The notes: generated by a model from the letters alone, not told the origin. Positions 34,726-42,688 are shown, counted from the stretch's first letter. The stretch is 64,000 bases of DNA from Thermus albus (GCF_022760855.1 NZ_JAKTNR010000006.1:62001-126000), one strand, 5' to 3'. Numbers and translations: made by a program.

Positions 34726-36342
34726 ATGCGGAAACTGCTTTTGGCCATTTTGGGTTTGGGGGCGGCGTTGGCCCAGCAGATAAGCCCCCAGGGCATCCTC
34801 GTGAACCCGGTGCCCACCGACCTTCAGGTAAGGGTTTGGGTGGACAAGGATCCAGGAAAGCGGGGCACCAGCGTTTATCAGATCGGTGAGCCCATCTTCA
34901 TCTACGTGAACGTGAACCAGGATGCCTATGTCTACCTTTTCAACATCAACGCGGATGGCAAGATTGACCCCATTCTGCCCAACGCCTTTGAGCGGGACAA
35001 CTTCCTTAGGGCTGGGGAAACCCGGCGCTTTCCCCCGGAAGGAGGCCGCTACCGTTACACGGTGACCGGCCCGGAAGGGGAGGACCGCATCCTGGCGGTG
35101 GCCAGCAAGCGCCCCCTCTCCTTGGGGGAGATCCTGGATGTAGAGGCAAACCGGCTGCGGGTGCAAGGGGCGGAAGGCCTGGCCCGGGCGCTTTCCATTG
35201 TGGTGGAGCCCCTTCCCCCCAAGGACTGGGTCACGGACGTGGCCCGCTACTACGTGGGCCGGGTGACAGCACCTCCACCTAGCCCGGCCCTGGCCACCTT
35301 GGTGGTGGACTCCAGGCCCACCGGCGCCGAGGTCTACCTCAACGGCCGGCTTTCCGGGCGCACTCCCCTTACCCTCCAGGTGAACCCCGGCCGGCAGGAG
35401 GTGGAGGTGAGGCTTGCCGGGTACCAGCCCTACCGGGTGATGGTGAACCCCAAGCCGGGAGAGCGGGTGCAGGTGTTCGCCCAGCTGGTGCCCGAGCCCA
35501 GGCAGGGGACCCTTTCCATCACCTCTAGCCCCCCGGGGGCCGAGGTGTATGTGGAAGGTACCCTTAGGGGCCGCACTCCCCTTTCCTTAACCCTCCCCGA
35601 GGGCCGTTACCAGGTGGAGCTTAGGCTGGCCGGCTACGAGTCCTACCGGGCCCAGGTCCAGGTGCGGAGGGGCGAGACCACTAGGCTAGAGGTGCGCCTT
35701 AACCCCGTTCCCCGCACCGGGACCCTCCTCCTGGAGTCCAGCCCCACGGGGGCCGAGGTCTACGTGAACGGCGCCTTGCGGGGCCGCACGCCCTTGCGGC
35801 TGGTTTTGGACGAGGGAACCTACCGGGTGGAGTTCAGGGCACCCGGCTATGAACCCTATAGCGCTTCCGTGCGGGTGGAGCGGGGCCGGGAGACCCGGGT
35901 TTCCGCCAGCCTTAGGCCCATCCGCACCGGGGAGCTTTACCTGGAGGCCAGGCCCGAGGGGGCCGAGGTCTATGTGGATGGCCGCCTCATGGGCCGGGCG
36001 CCCTTGAGGATAAGCCTGGAGGCCGGTCTCCATGAGGTGCGGGTCCTGGCCCCGGGGTACGGGGAGTACCGGGCCCAGGTGGAGGTGCGTCCAGGGGAGA
36101 GCGTGCGGCTTTACGTGGAGCTGGTCCCGGTGCGGGCGGTCCTGGAGCTCTACCTGAATGTGGAGGCCAGGGTCTTCCTGGATGGGGAGGAGGTAGGGGT
36201 GGCCAAGGGGGGGTATCTGCGCCTCGAGGCCCCCTTTGGCCAGCACGAGCTCACCCTGGTGGCCCCGGGGTACCGCACCCTGGTGGAAACCGTGCGCATC
36301 ACCGGAAACCAGGTGCTGCGGTTTACCCTTAGGCCCCTTTGA
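34726..36342 (+). CDS. Exported PEGA-repeat protein with DUF4384-like domain
   Basis: 538 residues with a cleavable signal peptide (MRKLLLAILGLGAALAQ). Residues ~25-150 resemble DUF4384 (FIYVNVNQDAYVYLFNINADGKI...). From ~190 there are four clear PEGA repeats of about 69 residues, each with P-x-GAEVYVNGxLxGRTPL and GYExYxAxVxVxxGE, plus a fifth degenerate one (ARVFLDGEEVGVAKGGYLRLE). PEGA domains are beta-sandwich surface modules. The start at 34726 is preferred over the GTG at 34717 because of the ribosome site. Role unknown; an envelope structural or S-layer-associated protein is plausible. Confidence 0.85.
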   Translation: MRKLLLAILGLGAALAQQISPQGILVNPVPTDLQVRVWVDKDPGKRGTSVYQIGEPIFIYVNVNQDAYVYLFNINADGKIDPILPNAFERDNFLRAGETRRFPPEGGRYRYTVTGPEGEDRILAVASKRPLSLGEILDVEANRLRVQGAEGLARALSIVVEPLPPKDWVTDVARYYVGRVTAPPPSPALATLVVDSRPTGAEVYLNGRLSGRTPLTLQVNPGRQEVEVRLAGYQPYRVMVNPKPGERVQVFAQLVPEPRQGTLSITSSPPGAEVYVEGTLRGRTPLSLTLPEGRYQVELRLAGYESYRAQVQVRRGETTRLEVRLNPVPRTGTLLLESSPTGAEVYVNGALRGRTPLRLVLDEGTYRVEFRAPGYEPYSASVRVERGRETRVSASLRPIRTGELYLEARPEGAEVYVDGRLMGRAPLRISLEAGLHEVRVLAPGYGEYRAQVEVRPGESVRLYVELVPVRAVLELYLNVEARVFLDGEEVGVAKGGYLRLEAPFGQHELTLVAPGYRTLVETVRITGNQVLRFTLRPL

Positions 36343-36403
36343 TACCACCCCACCCTGGCGCAAGCCAGGGTGGGGGCCCCGGAAAGGACCTCCGATAGGG
36401 GTC
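36342..36403. repeat. Second copy of the interspersed hairpin repeat
   Basis: Starts at the PEGA stop codon: ATACCA, then a perfect 12-bp hairpin (36348-36359 with 36364-36375) closed by a GCAA tetraloop, then GGCCCCGGAAA, then GATAGGGGTC. Flanks match the 29531 copy while the stem bases differ in a compensated way. Confidence 0.75.
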
Positions 36404-36410
36404 TTTTGGG

Positions 36411-36460
36411 GATACCACCCTTACCGGGCTTTGCCGGGATAGGTTCCGGCAAAGCCCATT
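36411..36460 (+). terminator. Hairpin with GATACCACCC head (terminator-like)
   Basis: GATACCACCC again, followed by a 12-bp perfect stem (36426-36437 with 36446-36457), an 8-base loop that itself reads GATAGGTT, and ATTTCC. It lies between convergent genes and probably ends both, while the head sequence ties it to the repeat family. Confidence 0.6.
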
Positions 36461-36484
36461 TCCATCTCTTGCCCATAAGGAGGC

Positions 36485-37117
36485 CTAGCGGAGCTTTTCC
36501 CCTTTTCCAGCCCAGAGGGAGAAGAGGACCAGGTACAGGCCCCCTAGGACCAGGGCCAGGAGCCAGGTCCAAAGCCAAGGCCCCTTTCCCCCCAAAAGGG
36601 CCACCACCCAGGCCAGGATGCCCAGGAGGGCAAGGACCCAGCCCGCCCGCCTTTGGGTTTTCCGCCAGACCTCGGGGTCCGCCAGGGTCCAGGGGGTGCG
36701 GACCCCGGCCACGGGATTAGGGGGAAGGTGAGGGAGGAGTAGGCCTAGGGCCAGGAAGACCAGGCCTACCCCTACAAAAAGAGCCCTTCCCAGAGGGAAG
36801 GGTATCCCCTGGGCCTGGGCCCAAGCGGCGTAGAGAAGGATGCCTTGCAGGAGGGTAAAGCTCCAGACCATGGCCGCTTCCAGCCAAGGCCAGATGGAAG
36901 ACGGCTTCCCGCCAAGCCGGGGGGCTAGGGCCAAAAGGGGATAGAGGAGGAAGGTCACAAAAAGGGGCAGGAGGAAGATCTCCAGGCGGCTTCCGTAACG
37001 GGTGACTTCCCCCTGGGCGTTCCAGTGGGCGGGGATGGAGGATGGCAGATGGGGATAGGCGTAGAGGGTGAGGGCCCAAAGGAGAAAAAGGCCTAAAGGC
37101 GCCAACCAGCGGACCAT
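36485..37117 (-). CDS. SdpI-family (DUF1648) membrane protein
   Basis: About 210 residues, with six hydrophobic segments. The N-terminal DUF1648 block reads YPHLPSSIPAHWNAQGEVTRYGSR. The SdpI signature NPVAGVRTPWTLADPEVWRKTQRRAG is in the second half. In Bacillus the namesake gives immunity to the SdpC toxin, but most members have no assigned role. The ATG at 37117 is preceded by TATCCT and six bases, fitting a leaderless start; the longer form from 37141 is less likely. No toxin gene is adjacent. Confidence 0.8.
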   Translation of the reverse strand: MVRWLAPLGLFLLWALTLYAYPHLPSSIPAHWNAQGEVTRYGSRLEIFLLPLFVTFLLYPLLALAPRLGGKPSSIWPWLEAAMVWSFTLLQGILLYAAWAQAQGIPFPLGRALFVGVGLVFLALGLLLPHLPPNPVAGVRTPWTLADPEVWRKTQRRAGWVLALLGILAWVVALLGGKGPWLWTWLLALVLGGLYLVLFSLWAGKGEKLR

Positions 37118-37123
37118 GCCCAA

Positions 37124-37141
37124 AGGATAAGCCGTTAGCAT
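37124..37141. promoter_or_regulatory. Divergent leaderless -10 elements (SdpI-family and nucleotidyltransferase genes)
   Basis: Minus strand TATCCT (37129-37124) lies six bases from the ATG at 37117. Plus strand TAGCAT (37136-37141) lies six bases from the GTG at 37148. Confidence 0.5.
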
Positions 37142-37147
37142 AGGGGC

Positions 37148-37840
37148 GTGGAGGCCATCGTCTTGGGAGGCGGCGAGGAGGCTTGGGCCCGCAAGTACGG
37201 GGTGCGGAGCAAGGCCCTGGTGCCCTATCGGGGCAGGCCCATGGCGGAGTGGGTGCTTTCCGCCCTGCAGGAGGCAGGGCTTTCCGCCATCTACGTGGGG
37301 GAGAACCCAGGCCTAGCCCCCTCCCCCCGCCTTACCCTGCCCGACACCGGGAGTCTGCTTGGCAATCTGGAGGCGGCCTTGGGGCACGTGGAGGGCCGGG
37401 TCCTGGTGGCCACCGCGGACATCCCCCACCTAACCGCGGAGGCGGTGCGCTTCGTGCTGGAGAAGGCCCCGGAAGCCGCCCTGGTTTACCCCATCGTGCC
37501 CAAAGGGGCGGTGGAGGCCCGTTTTCCCCATACCCGGCGCACCTACGCCCGGCTTAGGGAAGGGGTCTTCACCGGGGGAAACCTGTTGCTTTTGCACAAG
37601 GAGCTCTTCTTCCAGGCCCTGCCCCTGGCCAAAAGGGTGGTGGCCCTAAGGAAGAAACCCTTGGCCCTGGCCCGGCTCATCGGCTTGGATATCCTCCTCA
37701 AGCTTCTCCTGGGCCGGCTTACCCTTCCTGAGCTGGAGGCGCGGGCCAGGGGGATCCTGGGGGTGGAGGCCAGGGCCCTCATTACCCCCTACCCCGAGGT
37801 GGGGGTGGACGTGGACCGGGAGGAGGACCTGGTAAGCTAA
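37148..37840 (+). CDS. MobA-like nucleotidyltransferase
   Basis: 230 residues with the NTP-transferase fold. It opens EAIVLGGGEEAWARKYGVRSKALVPYRGRPM, with the Lys that contacts the nucleotide, and continues VATADIPHLTAEAV (metal-binding Asp). The middle TGGNLLLLHKELF and the C-terminal helical half set it in the MobA-like group often found in Thermus and Actinobacteria without an assigned substrate. It starts from a leaderless GTG and is followed five bases later by the next gene. Confidence 0.8.
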   Translation: MEAIVLGGGEEAWARKYGVRSKALVPYRGRPMAEWVLSALQEAGLSAIYVGENPGLAPSPRLTLPDTGSLLGNLEAALGHVEGRVLVATADIPHLTAEAVRFVLEKAPEAALVYPIVPKGAVEARFPHTRRTYARLREGVFTGGNLLLLHKELFFQALPLAKRVVALRKKPLALARLIGLDILLKLLLGRLTLPELEARARGILGVEARALITPYPEVGVDVDREEDLVS

Positions 37841-37844
37841 GCCC

Positions 37845-38384
37845 ATGCGTACGGTGAAGGAACTCCGCCTGGCCGGGCTTTTCGCCTATTTGGCTGCCTT
37901 GGTGCTGGGCCTTCTTTTTTCCTACCTCCTCCACTCCCTCCTGGGGGGCGGGGGCAGGCTGGGGTGGGAGCACTTTAACTTTACCGGCCTCCTGGAAGGG
38001 CTAGGGTTTCTCCTCTTCTTCACCTTTGCCCTCTACGTGGCCAAGAAGGCGGTGCGGGTGCCCTGCACCACCTTGCTCACCGCCGGGCTTCTCTGGCCCA
38101 CCCCGGCCCGCCGCTTGGCGAAGCCTTTGCCCCGGGTGGAGGCCCTGGAGGCCTACGAGGGCCGGGGGGTGGCCCTTTTGGTGCAGGAGGGGCGCCCGGT
38201 GGGGCTTTTGGGCCTTTCCGACCACATCCTGCCCTTAGAGGAAGTGCCCAGCGTGGAGGCCGAGGTGGCGGTGAGCGAGCTTTCCCCCCTTTTTCTCCGC
38301 CAACCCCTGGTCCTGGTGGTTAAGGGGGAGGAGGTCATAGGGGCCATCTCCCGGGAGGCCTTTTTCCGGTATCTGGGTGCCTAG
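37845..38384 (+). CDS. Membrane protein with single CBS-like domain, function unknown
   Basis: 179 residues with two hydrophobic helices (residues ~12-33 and ~48-68). The rest, about 90-178, resembles a CBS half-module: VEALEAYEGRGVALLVQEGRPVGLLGLSD and later LVLVVKGEEVIGAISREAFFRYL. It is probably co-transcribed with the nucleotidyltransferase gene. I do not recognise a named family; a membrane sensor of adenine nucleotides would fit a CBS-like domain, but this is speculation. Confidence 0.65.
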   Translation: MRTVKELRLAGLFAYLAALVLGLLFSYLLHSLLGGGGRLGWEHFNFTGLLEGLGFLLFFTFALYVAKKAVRVPCTTLLTAGLLWPTPARRLAKPLPRVEALEAYEGRGVALLVQEGRPVGLLGLSDHILPLEEVPSVEAEVAVSELSPLFLRQPLVLVVKGEEVIGAISREAFFRYLGA

Positions 38385-38388
38385 GGCC

Positions 38389-38415
38389 TTGACAAGGGGG
38401 AGGCTGCCCTAAAAT
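38389..38415 (+). promoter_or_regulatory. Probable promoter of the ferredoxin gene
   Basis: TTGACA at 38389-38394 and TAAAAT at 38410-38415. The 15-base spacer is short, so activity is uncertain, but both hexamers are near consensus and a good AGGAGGTGAAGG site precedes the ATG. Confidence 0.5.
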
Positions 38416-38443
38416 AGGGGGAGGGTGGCTTAGGAGGTGAAGG

Positions 38444-38683
38444 ATGCCGCACGTGATCTGTGAACCCTGCATCGGCGTAAAGGACCAGTCCTGCGTGGAG
38501 GTCTGCCCCGTGGAGTGCATCTACGACGGGGGGGACCAGTTCTACATCCACCCCGAGGAGTGCATTGACTGCGGGGCCTGTGTGCCCGCCTGCCCGGTGA
38601 ACGCCATCTTCCCTGAGGAGGACGTTCCCGAGCAGTGGAAGTCCTACATTGAGAAAAACCGCAAGCTGGCTGGCCTAGGCTAG
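38444..38683 (+). CDS. fdxA: Seven-iron ferredoxin (3Fe-4S and 4Fe-4S)
   Basis: Small soluble electron carrier, 79 residues, typical of Thermus. Cysteines are arranged CEPCIGVKDQSCVEVCPVEC then CIDCGACVPACPVNA. This is the 7Fe layout, in which the first cluster has a Cys pattern suited to 3Fe-4S and the second to 4Fe-4S. It is monocistronic, with its own promoter and terminator. Confidence 0.95.
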   Translation: MPHVICEPCIGVKDQSCVEVCPVECIYDGGDQFYIHPEECIDCGACVPACPVNAIFPEEDVPEQWKSYIEKNRKLAGLG

Positions 38684-38711
38684 TCCACGGGATGGGCTAT
38701 GGGCTTTTCGC

Positions 38712-38749
38712 CCCACCTGGACCGTTGTCCGGGTGGGTGATCTTCTTAT
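38712..38749 (+). terminator. Terminator after the ferredoxin gene
   Basis: Stem CCCACCTGGAC/GTCCGGGTGGG with CGTT loop (10-11 bp, one G-U), followed by the T-rich TGATCTTCTTAT. Confidence 0.7.
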
Positions 38750-39210
38750 AGCTCTCGCACGTACCAGCTTAGGGTGGGGCCCCCGTCTTTCACGTGGCGG
38801 AAGCCCTGGGCCCGGAAGAAGTCCTTAGCCCGGGCGTTGTTGCCGTAGACCACCGCATAAAGCCGCTCGGCCCCCGTAAGGTGGTTTAGGAGATGCTCCA
38901 GAGCCCTCCGCCCTAGGCCCTGGCCCTGGCGGTCTTCCCGGATGAGGAGGAGGCTTAGGGTGGCGTCCTCGGGTTCGGGGTAGTGGAGCTTGTAGTCCAG
39001 GTAGCCCACCACCTCCTCCTCCAGGAGGAGGAGAAAGGCCCGGCGGCGCTCGTCCCTTTCTAGGGTGGCCAGGTCCCGGGCCACGTCCTCGAGGGTGGGG
39101 GGATCCATGCCGATGAGGGCGAAGTACCCTGGGCTTCGCAGGAAGAGCCCGTGCAAAAGGGGTGCGTCTGCAGGGAGCACGGGGCGTAGGCTCAGGTTAA
39201 GGGTCCGCAT
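38746..39210 (-). CDS. GNAT-family N-acetyltransferase
   Basis: 154 residues. The acetyl-CoA-binding motif is REDRQGQGLGRRALEHLL, preceded by a beta strand DATLSLLLI and followed by LYAVVYGNNARAKDFFRAQGF, a GNAT hallmark. The ATG at 39210 is preceded by TAGCAT and seven bases, so a leaderless start is preferred over 39291. Substrate unknown. Confidence 0.85.
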   Translation of the reverse strand: MRTLNLSLRPVLPADAPLLHGLFLRSPGYFALIGMDPPTLEDVARDLATLERDERRRAFLLLLEEEVVGYLDYKLHYPEPEDATLSLLLIREDRQGQGLGRRALEHLLNHLTGAERLYAVVYGNNARAKDFFRAQGFRHVKDGGPTLSWYVREL

Positions 39211-39217
39211 CCCTCCC

Positions 39218-39223
39218 ATGCTA
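39218..39223 (-). promoter_or_regulatory. Leaderless -10 (TAGCAT) of the acetyltransferase gene
   Basis: Minus-strand TAGCAT, seven bases, then ATG at 39210. Confidence 0.5.
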
Positions 39224-39270
39224 CCGGCCCGAGCCTGAGAATGGGGTGATGGGTTCCCCAAAAGTTTAGC

Positions 39271-39294
39271 GCCGTGGGGAGGTCTCCCCACGGC
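39271..39294 (-). terminator. Terminator after the cold-shock gene
   Basis: Perfect 10-bp stem GCCGTGGGGA/TCCCCACGGC with a 4-base loop, just past the cold-shock stop. The T-run (CTTTT) follows at some distance, so efficiency is uncertain. Confidence 0.6.
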
Positions 39295-39309
39295 GGTCCA
39301 GGTTACCCT

Positions 39310-39531
39310 TTACCTGCGGGCCGGCTCCACCACGGTGACGTTCACCGCCTGGGGGCCCTTGCCGTTCTTGCCCGGCTCCACGTCAAAGGTGACGATGTCG
39401 CCCTCGTTCAGGGTGCGGAACCCCTTGGCGTTGATGGCGCTGAAGTGGACGAACACATCCGTGTCGCCCTCGCGCTCAATGAAGCCGTAGCCCTTCTCCG
39501 CGTTGAACCACTTGACCCGACCCTTCTGCAT
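39310..39531 (-). CDS. csp: Cold-shock protein (CspA family)
   Basis: 73 residues, one OB-fold. RNP1 KGYGFIER and RNP2 VFVHFSAI are intact, with [12 protein letters not shown] at the N-terminus. An AAGGAGCGGT site precedes the ATG at 39531. About 110 bases of leader separate it from dnaJ, as in many csp genes with structured 5' leaders. It binds single-stranded RNA or DNA and is predicted to act as an RNA chaperone. Confidence 0.95.
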   Translation of the reverse strand: MQKGRVKWFNAEKGYGFIEREGDTDVFVHFSAINAKGFRTLNEGDIVTFDVEPGKNGKGPQAVNVTVVEPARR

Positions 39532-39645
39532 ACCGCTCCTTCTCTTCCAGGCCCTTAGGCCCGTATCCGGGGCTTTAGGGGTTGCTTTAGACCCCAGGGG
39601 CCACCCTATAGCCACCCGGAATGCCTCAGTGTACCACGAGGGGTC

Positions 39646-40689
39646 CTATTTGCGAAAGAGCCCCTTGAGCTTTTCCCAAAGGCCCTCGGGGGCCACTTTT
39701 TCCCCCACCTCCTCCGCGTAGGCCCTAAGGAGTTCCCTGGCCTTGGGGCTGAGGTTTTTGGGTACGGAAAGCTCCACCACCACCCTTAAGGCTCCCCGGC
39801 CTCCGGGGTAGGGGAGGCCTTCTCCGGGAAGCTCAAACACTTCCCCGGGCCCCGTGCCCGGGGGGATGTCCAAGGGTATGGGCCCAGAGAGCCCTGGTAC
39901 CTCTACGCGGGTGCCCAGGGCTGCCTGGGCTAGGCCGATCCTCAGGCGGTAGACCAGGTGGGGGCCTTCCCGTTCTAGATGGGGGTGGGGGCGGATTCTA
40001 AGGCGCACGTAGAGGTCCCCGGGGCCTCCTTTGGCCAGGTTGCCGTAGCCCGGGACCCGTAGGAGGTGGTCCTCGTCCATGCCCGGGGGGATGGTGATCT
40101 GCACCCTCTCCTCCCGGGCCACCCGTCCCCGGCCCCGGCAGGTGGGGCAGGTTTCCGCCAGGAGGTAGCCCTGCCCTTTACAGTGGGGGCAGGTGGAGCG
40201 GGTTACGAAGCCGGAAAAGAGGCCCTGGCGGTAGGTTTCCACCACCCCGCGGCCTCCGCAGGTGGGGCAGGCCACCCGCTTGCCCCCCTGGCCGTGGCAG
40301 GATTCGCAAGGGACCAGCCGGGCATAGGCCACCTCCACCTCCTTTCCCTTGACCAGGTCTTCCAAATCCACCTCCACCTGGGCCTCGAGGTCCTCCCCCC
40401 GGGGAGCGGTGCGCCGGGAGCGGAAGCCGAAGACCTGGGCGAAGAGGTCAAAGAGGTCCTCGGCTTGCAACTCCGGCGCCCCCAGAAGCCCCCGGTCGTA
40501 CTGGGCCCGCTTCTCGGGGTCGGAGAGGATGGCGTAGGCCTCGTTGATCTCCTTGAAGCGCTCCTCGGCCTCCTTGTCCCCGGGGTTGCGGTCGGGATGG
40601 TACTGGAGGGCGAGCCTTCGGTAGGCCTTTTTGATCTCCTCCTGGGTGGCCTCCCGGCCCACCCCCAGAATGGCGTAGTAATCCTTCAT
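39646..40689 (-). CDS. dnaJ: DnaJ-type Hsp40 co-chaperone with zinc-finger domain
   Basis: 347 residues. J domain at 1-70 with HPD in [20 protein letters not shown]. Four zinc repeats read [24 protein letters not shown] and CPTCRGRG. Two C-terminal peptide-binding beta domains follow. The Gly/Phe linker after the J domain is nearly absent. Thermus species also encode a DnaJ lacking the zinc region in the dnaK operon; this is the second, zinc-containing type. It stimulates DnaK ATPase. Its promoter overlaps that of the attenuated aminotransferase gene on the other strand. Confidence 0.92.
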   Translation of the reverse strand: MKDYYAILGVGREATQEEIKKAYRRLALQYHPDRNPGDKEAEERFKEINEAYAILSDPEKRAQYDRGLLGAPELQAEDLFDLFAQVFGFRSRRTAPRGEDLEAQVEVDLEDLVKGKEVEVAYARLVPCESCHGQGGKRVACPTCGGRGVVETYRQGLFSGFVTRSTCPHCKGQGYLLAETCPTCRGRGRVAREERVQITIPPGMDEDHLLRVPGYGNLAKGGPGDLYVRLRIRPHPHLEREGPHLVYRLRIGLAQAALGTRVEVPGLSGPIPLDIPPGTGPGEVFELPGEGLPYPGGRGALRVVVELSVPKNLSPKARELLRAYAEEVGEKVAPEGLWEKLKGLFRK

Positions 40690-40698
40690 CCATTAAGC

Positions 40699-40729
40699 AC
40701 TTTACAAGGAAAGGGGCTTAGGCTAAAGT
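40699..40729. promoter_or_regulatory. Interlocked divergent promoters (dnaJ and aminotransferase leader)
   Basis: Plus strand: TTTACA (40701-40706), 17 bases, TAAAGT (40724-40729), eight bases before a leader-peptide ATG. Minus strand: TTTAGC (40727-40722), 17 bases, TAAAGT (40704-40699), nine bases before the dnaJ ATG. Each -10 overlaps the other promoter's -35, so polymerase can serve only one direction at a time. Confidence 0.7.
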
Positions 40730-40737
40730 ATTCCCCA

Positions 40738-40764
40738 ATGAGGCTCCTGCGAGCTATCCGGTAG
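40738..40764 (+). CDS. Leader peptide MRLLRAIR of a transcription attenuator
   Basis: Eight-codon ORF (ATG AGG CTC CTG CGA GCT ATC CGG TAG) beginning eight bases after a -10. It contains two Leu, three Arg and one Ile codons. The last G of its stop codon is also the first base of the anti-terminator hairpin. Its function would be to sense charged leucyl-, arginyl- or isoleucyl-tRNA by ribosome stalling. Confidence 0.65.
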   Translation: MRLLRAIR

Positions 40765-40818
40765 GGGGCCCCTTCCTTCGGGAAGGGCCCCCCCGGTCTG
40801 GCCGCGGGGGCTTTTCTT
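40764..40818 (+). promoter_or_regulatory. Transcription attenuator: competing hairpin and terminator
   Basis: Anti-terminator 40764-40792: GGGGG...CCCCC stem with one bulge, closed by a very stable C(TTCG)G loop. Terminator 40787-40811: GCCCCC...GGGGGC plus an inner CGG/CCG, then TTTTCTT. They share 40787-40792 and cannot form together. A ribosome at the leader stop would cover the left arm and allow termination; a ribosome stalled on the Leu/Arg codons would let the first hairpin form and transcription continue. Confidence 0.7.
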
Positions 40819-40851
40819 ATGCCCGCTTCCCACGGGCGTAGAGGAGGCGAG

Positions 40852-41913
40852 ATGCTGCTTCTGACCCCTGGACCCACCCCCATCCCGGAACGTGTGCAGA
40901 AGGCCCTTATGCGTCCCATGCGCGGCCACCTGGACCCTGAGGTGCTGGTGATGAACCGAGCCATCCAGGAGAGGCTCCGCTGGCTTTTTGACCCCGGAGA
41001 GGGAGCCTTGGTGGCCGCTTTGGCGGGCTCGGGAAGCCTGGGCATGGAGGCCGGCCTGGCCAACCTGGATCGGGGCCCTGTTTTGGTGCTGGTGAACGGG
41101 GCCTTCTCCCGAAGGGTGGCGGAGATGGCCCAGGTGCACGGCCTGGAGCCCACGGTTTTGGAGTTTCCCCCGGGCGAGCCCGTGGACCCGGAGGCCGTGG
41201 CCCAGGCCCTAAGGCAAAGGCCCTACCGCATGGTGGCCCTGGTGCACGGGGAAACCTCCACCGGGGTGCTGAACCCGGCCCGGGAGATCGGGGCCCTGGC
41301 CCAGGAGGCCGGGGCCCTTTTCTTTTTGGATGCCGTCACCACCCTGGGGATGCTTCCCTTCTCCATGCGGGAGATGGGGGTGGACTACGCCTTCACGGGG
41401 AGCCAGAAGTGCCTCTCCGCCCCCCCGGGTTTGGCCCCGGTGGCGGTGAGCCTCGAGGCCCGCCGGGCCTTCACCGCTAGGCGAGGCTGGTACCTGGACC
41501 TGGAGCGGGTGGCGGAGCATTGGGAGCGGGGGGGGTACCATCACACCACCCCGGTCCTCCTGCACTACGCCCTTCTGGAGGCCCTGGACCTGGTCCTGGA
41601 GGAGGGGGTGGAGGCCCGCCAAAAGCGGGCCCAGGAGGTGTACGCCTGGCTCCTTGGGGAGCTGGAGGAGCGGGGCTTTCGCCTCTACCCCAAGGCCAGC
41701 CCCTTGCCCACCGTTTTGGTGGTGCGCCCGCCTGAGGGGGTGGAGGCGGATCGCCTGGTGAAAGGCCTTTACGCCCAAGGGGTGGCGGTGGCGGGGGGGA
41801 TCGGGCCCACCCGGGGCCAGGTGCTGCGGCTTGGCCTCATGGGGGAGGGGGCCAGGCGGGAGCTTTACCAGGGATTCCTCAAGGCCCTGGACCGGGTCCT
41901 GGCCCTAGCGTAG
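40852..41913 (+). CDS. Class V aminotransferase (serine-pyruvate / alanine-glyoxylate type)
   Basis: PLP enzyme of 353 residues. Opening [25 protein letters not shown] is typical of the AGXT/SPT group. PLP contacts are [12 protein letters not shown] and [13 protein letters not shown], and the Schiff-base lysine is in [13 protein letters not shown]. The ATG at 40852 has GAGGAGG upstream; an earlier ATG at 40819 follows the terminator directly and is less likely. It is the first and only gene after the attenuator (the next gene is convergent). The exact amino donor is not clear from sequence. The leader's Leu/Arg/Ile codons make a role outside simple glycine/serine metabolism worth considering. 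Confidence 0.85.
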   Translation: MLLLTPGPTPIPERVQKALMRPMRGHLDPEVLVMNRAIQERLRWLFDPGEGALVAALAGSGSLGMEAGLANLDRGPVLVLVNGAFSRRVAEMAQVHGLEPTVLEFPPGEPVDPEAVAQALRQRPYRMVALVHGETSTGVLNPAREIGALAQEAGALFFLDAVTTLGMLPFSMREMGVDYAFTGSQKCLSAPPGLAPVAVSLEARRAFTARRGWYLDLERVAEHWERGGYHHTTPVLLHYALLEALDLVLEEGVEARQKRAQEVYAWLLGELEERGFRLYPKASPLPTVLVVRPPEGVEADRLVKGLYAQGVAVAGGIGPTRGQVLRLGLMGEGARRELYQGFLKALDRVLALA

Positions 41914-42681
41914 AAAGAAGTAGGCATAGACCAGGGCCAGGGCCATGCGGTAGAGGGCAAAGGGCCTGAAGCCGTGGCGCTCCACAAAGGAAAGCATCCA
42001 ACGCACCGTGAGGAGGGCGGTGACCAAGGCGGCGAGGAAGCCCACCACGAGGAGGGTCCAGCCCCCTTGGGGCACGGCCGGGGCGCTTTTGAGGAGGTCG
42101 TAGCCCACGGCGGCCAGCATGGTGGGCAGGGCCAGGAGGAAGCTGAACTCTGCCGCCGCCTTGCGCCTTAGGCCCAAAAGAAGCCCCCCCAGGATGGTGG
42201 CCCCGCTCCGGCTGGTGCCCGGGAAGAGGGCGGCAAGCCCCTGGAAAACCCCGATCAGGGCCACCCGGGCCAGGGGTAGCTCCAGCACATCCCTATAGCG
42301 GGCCCGTTCTGCCACGCGGTCCGCCAGGAGGAGGACCAGGCCCACGAAGAAGAGGAAGAAGACCACGATGCCGTCATCCCCCAGGATCTTCCCCTTGATG
42401 AGAGGGTAGAGGAGGAAGCCCATGGCGGCGGTGGGTAGGAAGGCTGCCCCTATGCGCAGCCAAAGGGCCCGGTCCACCGCAAAACGCCGGCCGTAAAGCA
42501 GCAAAATGGCCAGGATGGCCCCCAGCTGGATGGCGATGAGGAAGGTTTTCAGGAAGGGGTCTTCCTGGATAGGCAGGCCCAGGAGGTGAAAGAGCAAGGT
42601 GAGGTGGCCGGTGGAGGACACGGGTAGGAACTCGGTGAGGCCCTCCACCACCCCTAAGAGAAGGGCTTCCCAAAGGCTCAT
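41905..42681 (-). CDS. uppP: Undecaprenyl-diphosphatase UppP (BacA)
   Basis: Recycles undecaprenyl pyrophosphate to the monophosphate used by peptidoglycan and polysaccharide synthesis. 258 residues, eight hydrophobic segments. Signature motifs are [18 protein letters not shown] and [21 protein letters not shown]. The ATG at 42681 with TAGCAT seven bases upstream is chosen; 42690 is the alternative. It overlaps the end of the convergent aminotransferase gene by nine bases. Confidence 0.95.
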   Translation of the reverse strand: MSLWEALLLGVVEGLTEFLPVSSTGHLTLLFHLLGLPIQEDPFLKTFLIAIQLGAILAILLLYGRRFAVDRALWLRIGAAFLPTAAMGFLLYPLIKGKILGDDGIVVFFLFFVGLVLLLADRVAERARYRDVLELPLARVALIGVFQGLAALFPGTSRSGATILGGLLLGLRRKAAAEFSFLLALPTMLAAVGYDLLKSAPAVPQGGWTLLVVGFLAALVTALLTVRWMLSFVERHGFRPFALYRMALALVYAYFFLR

Positions 42682-42688
42682 GGCGCCC

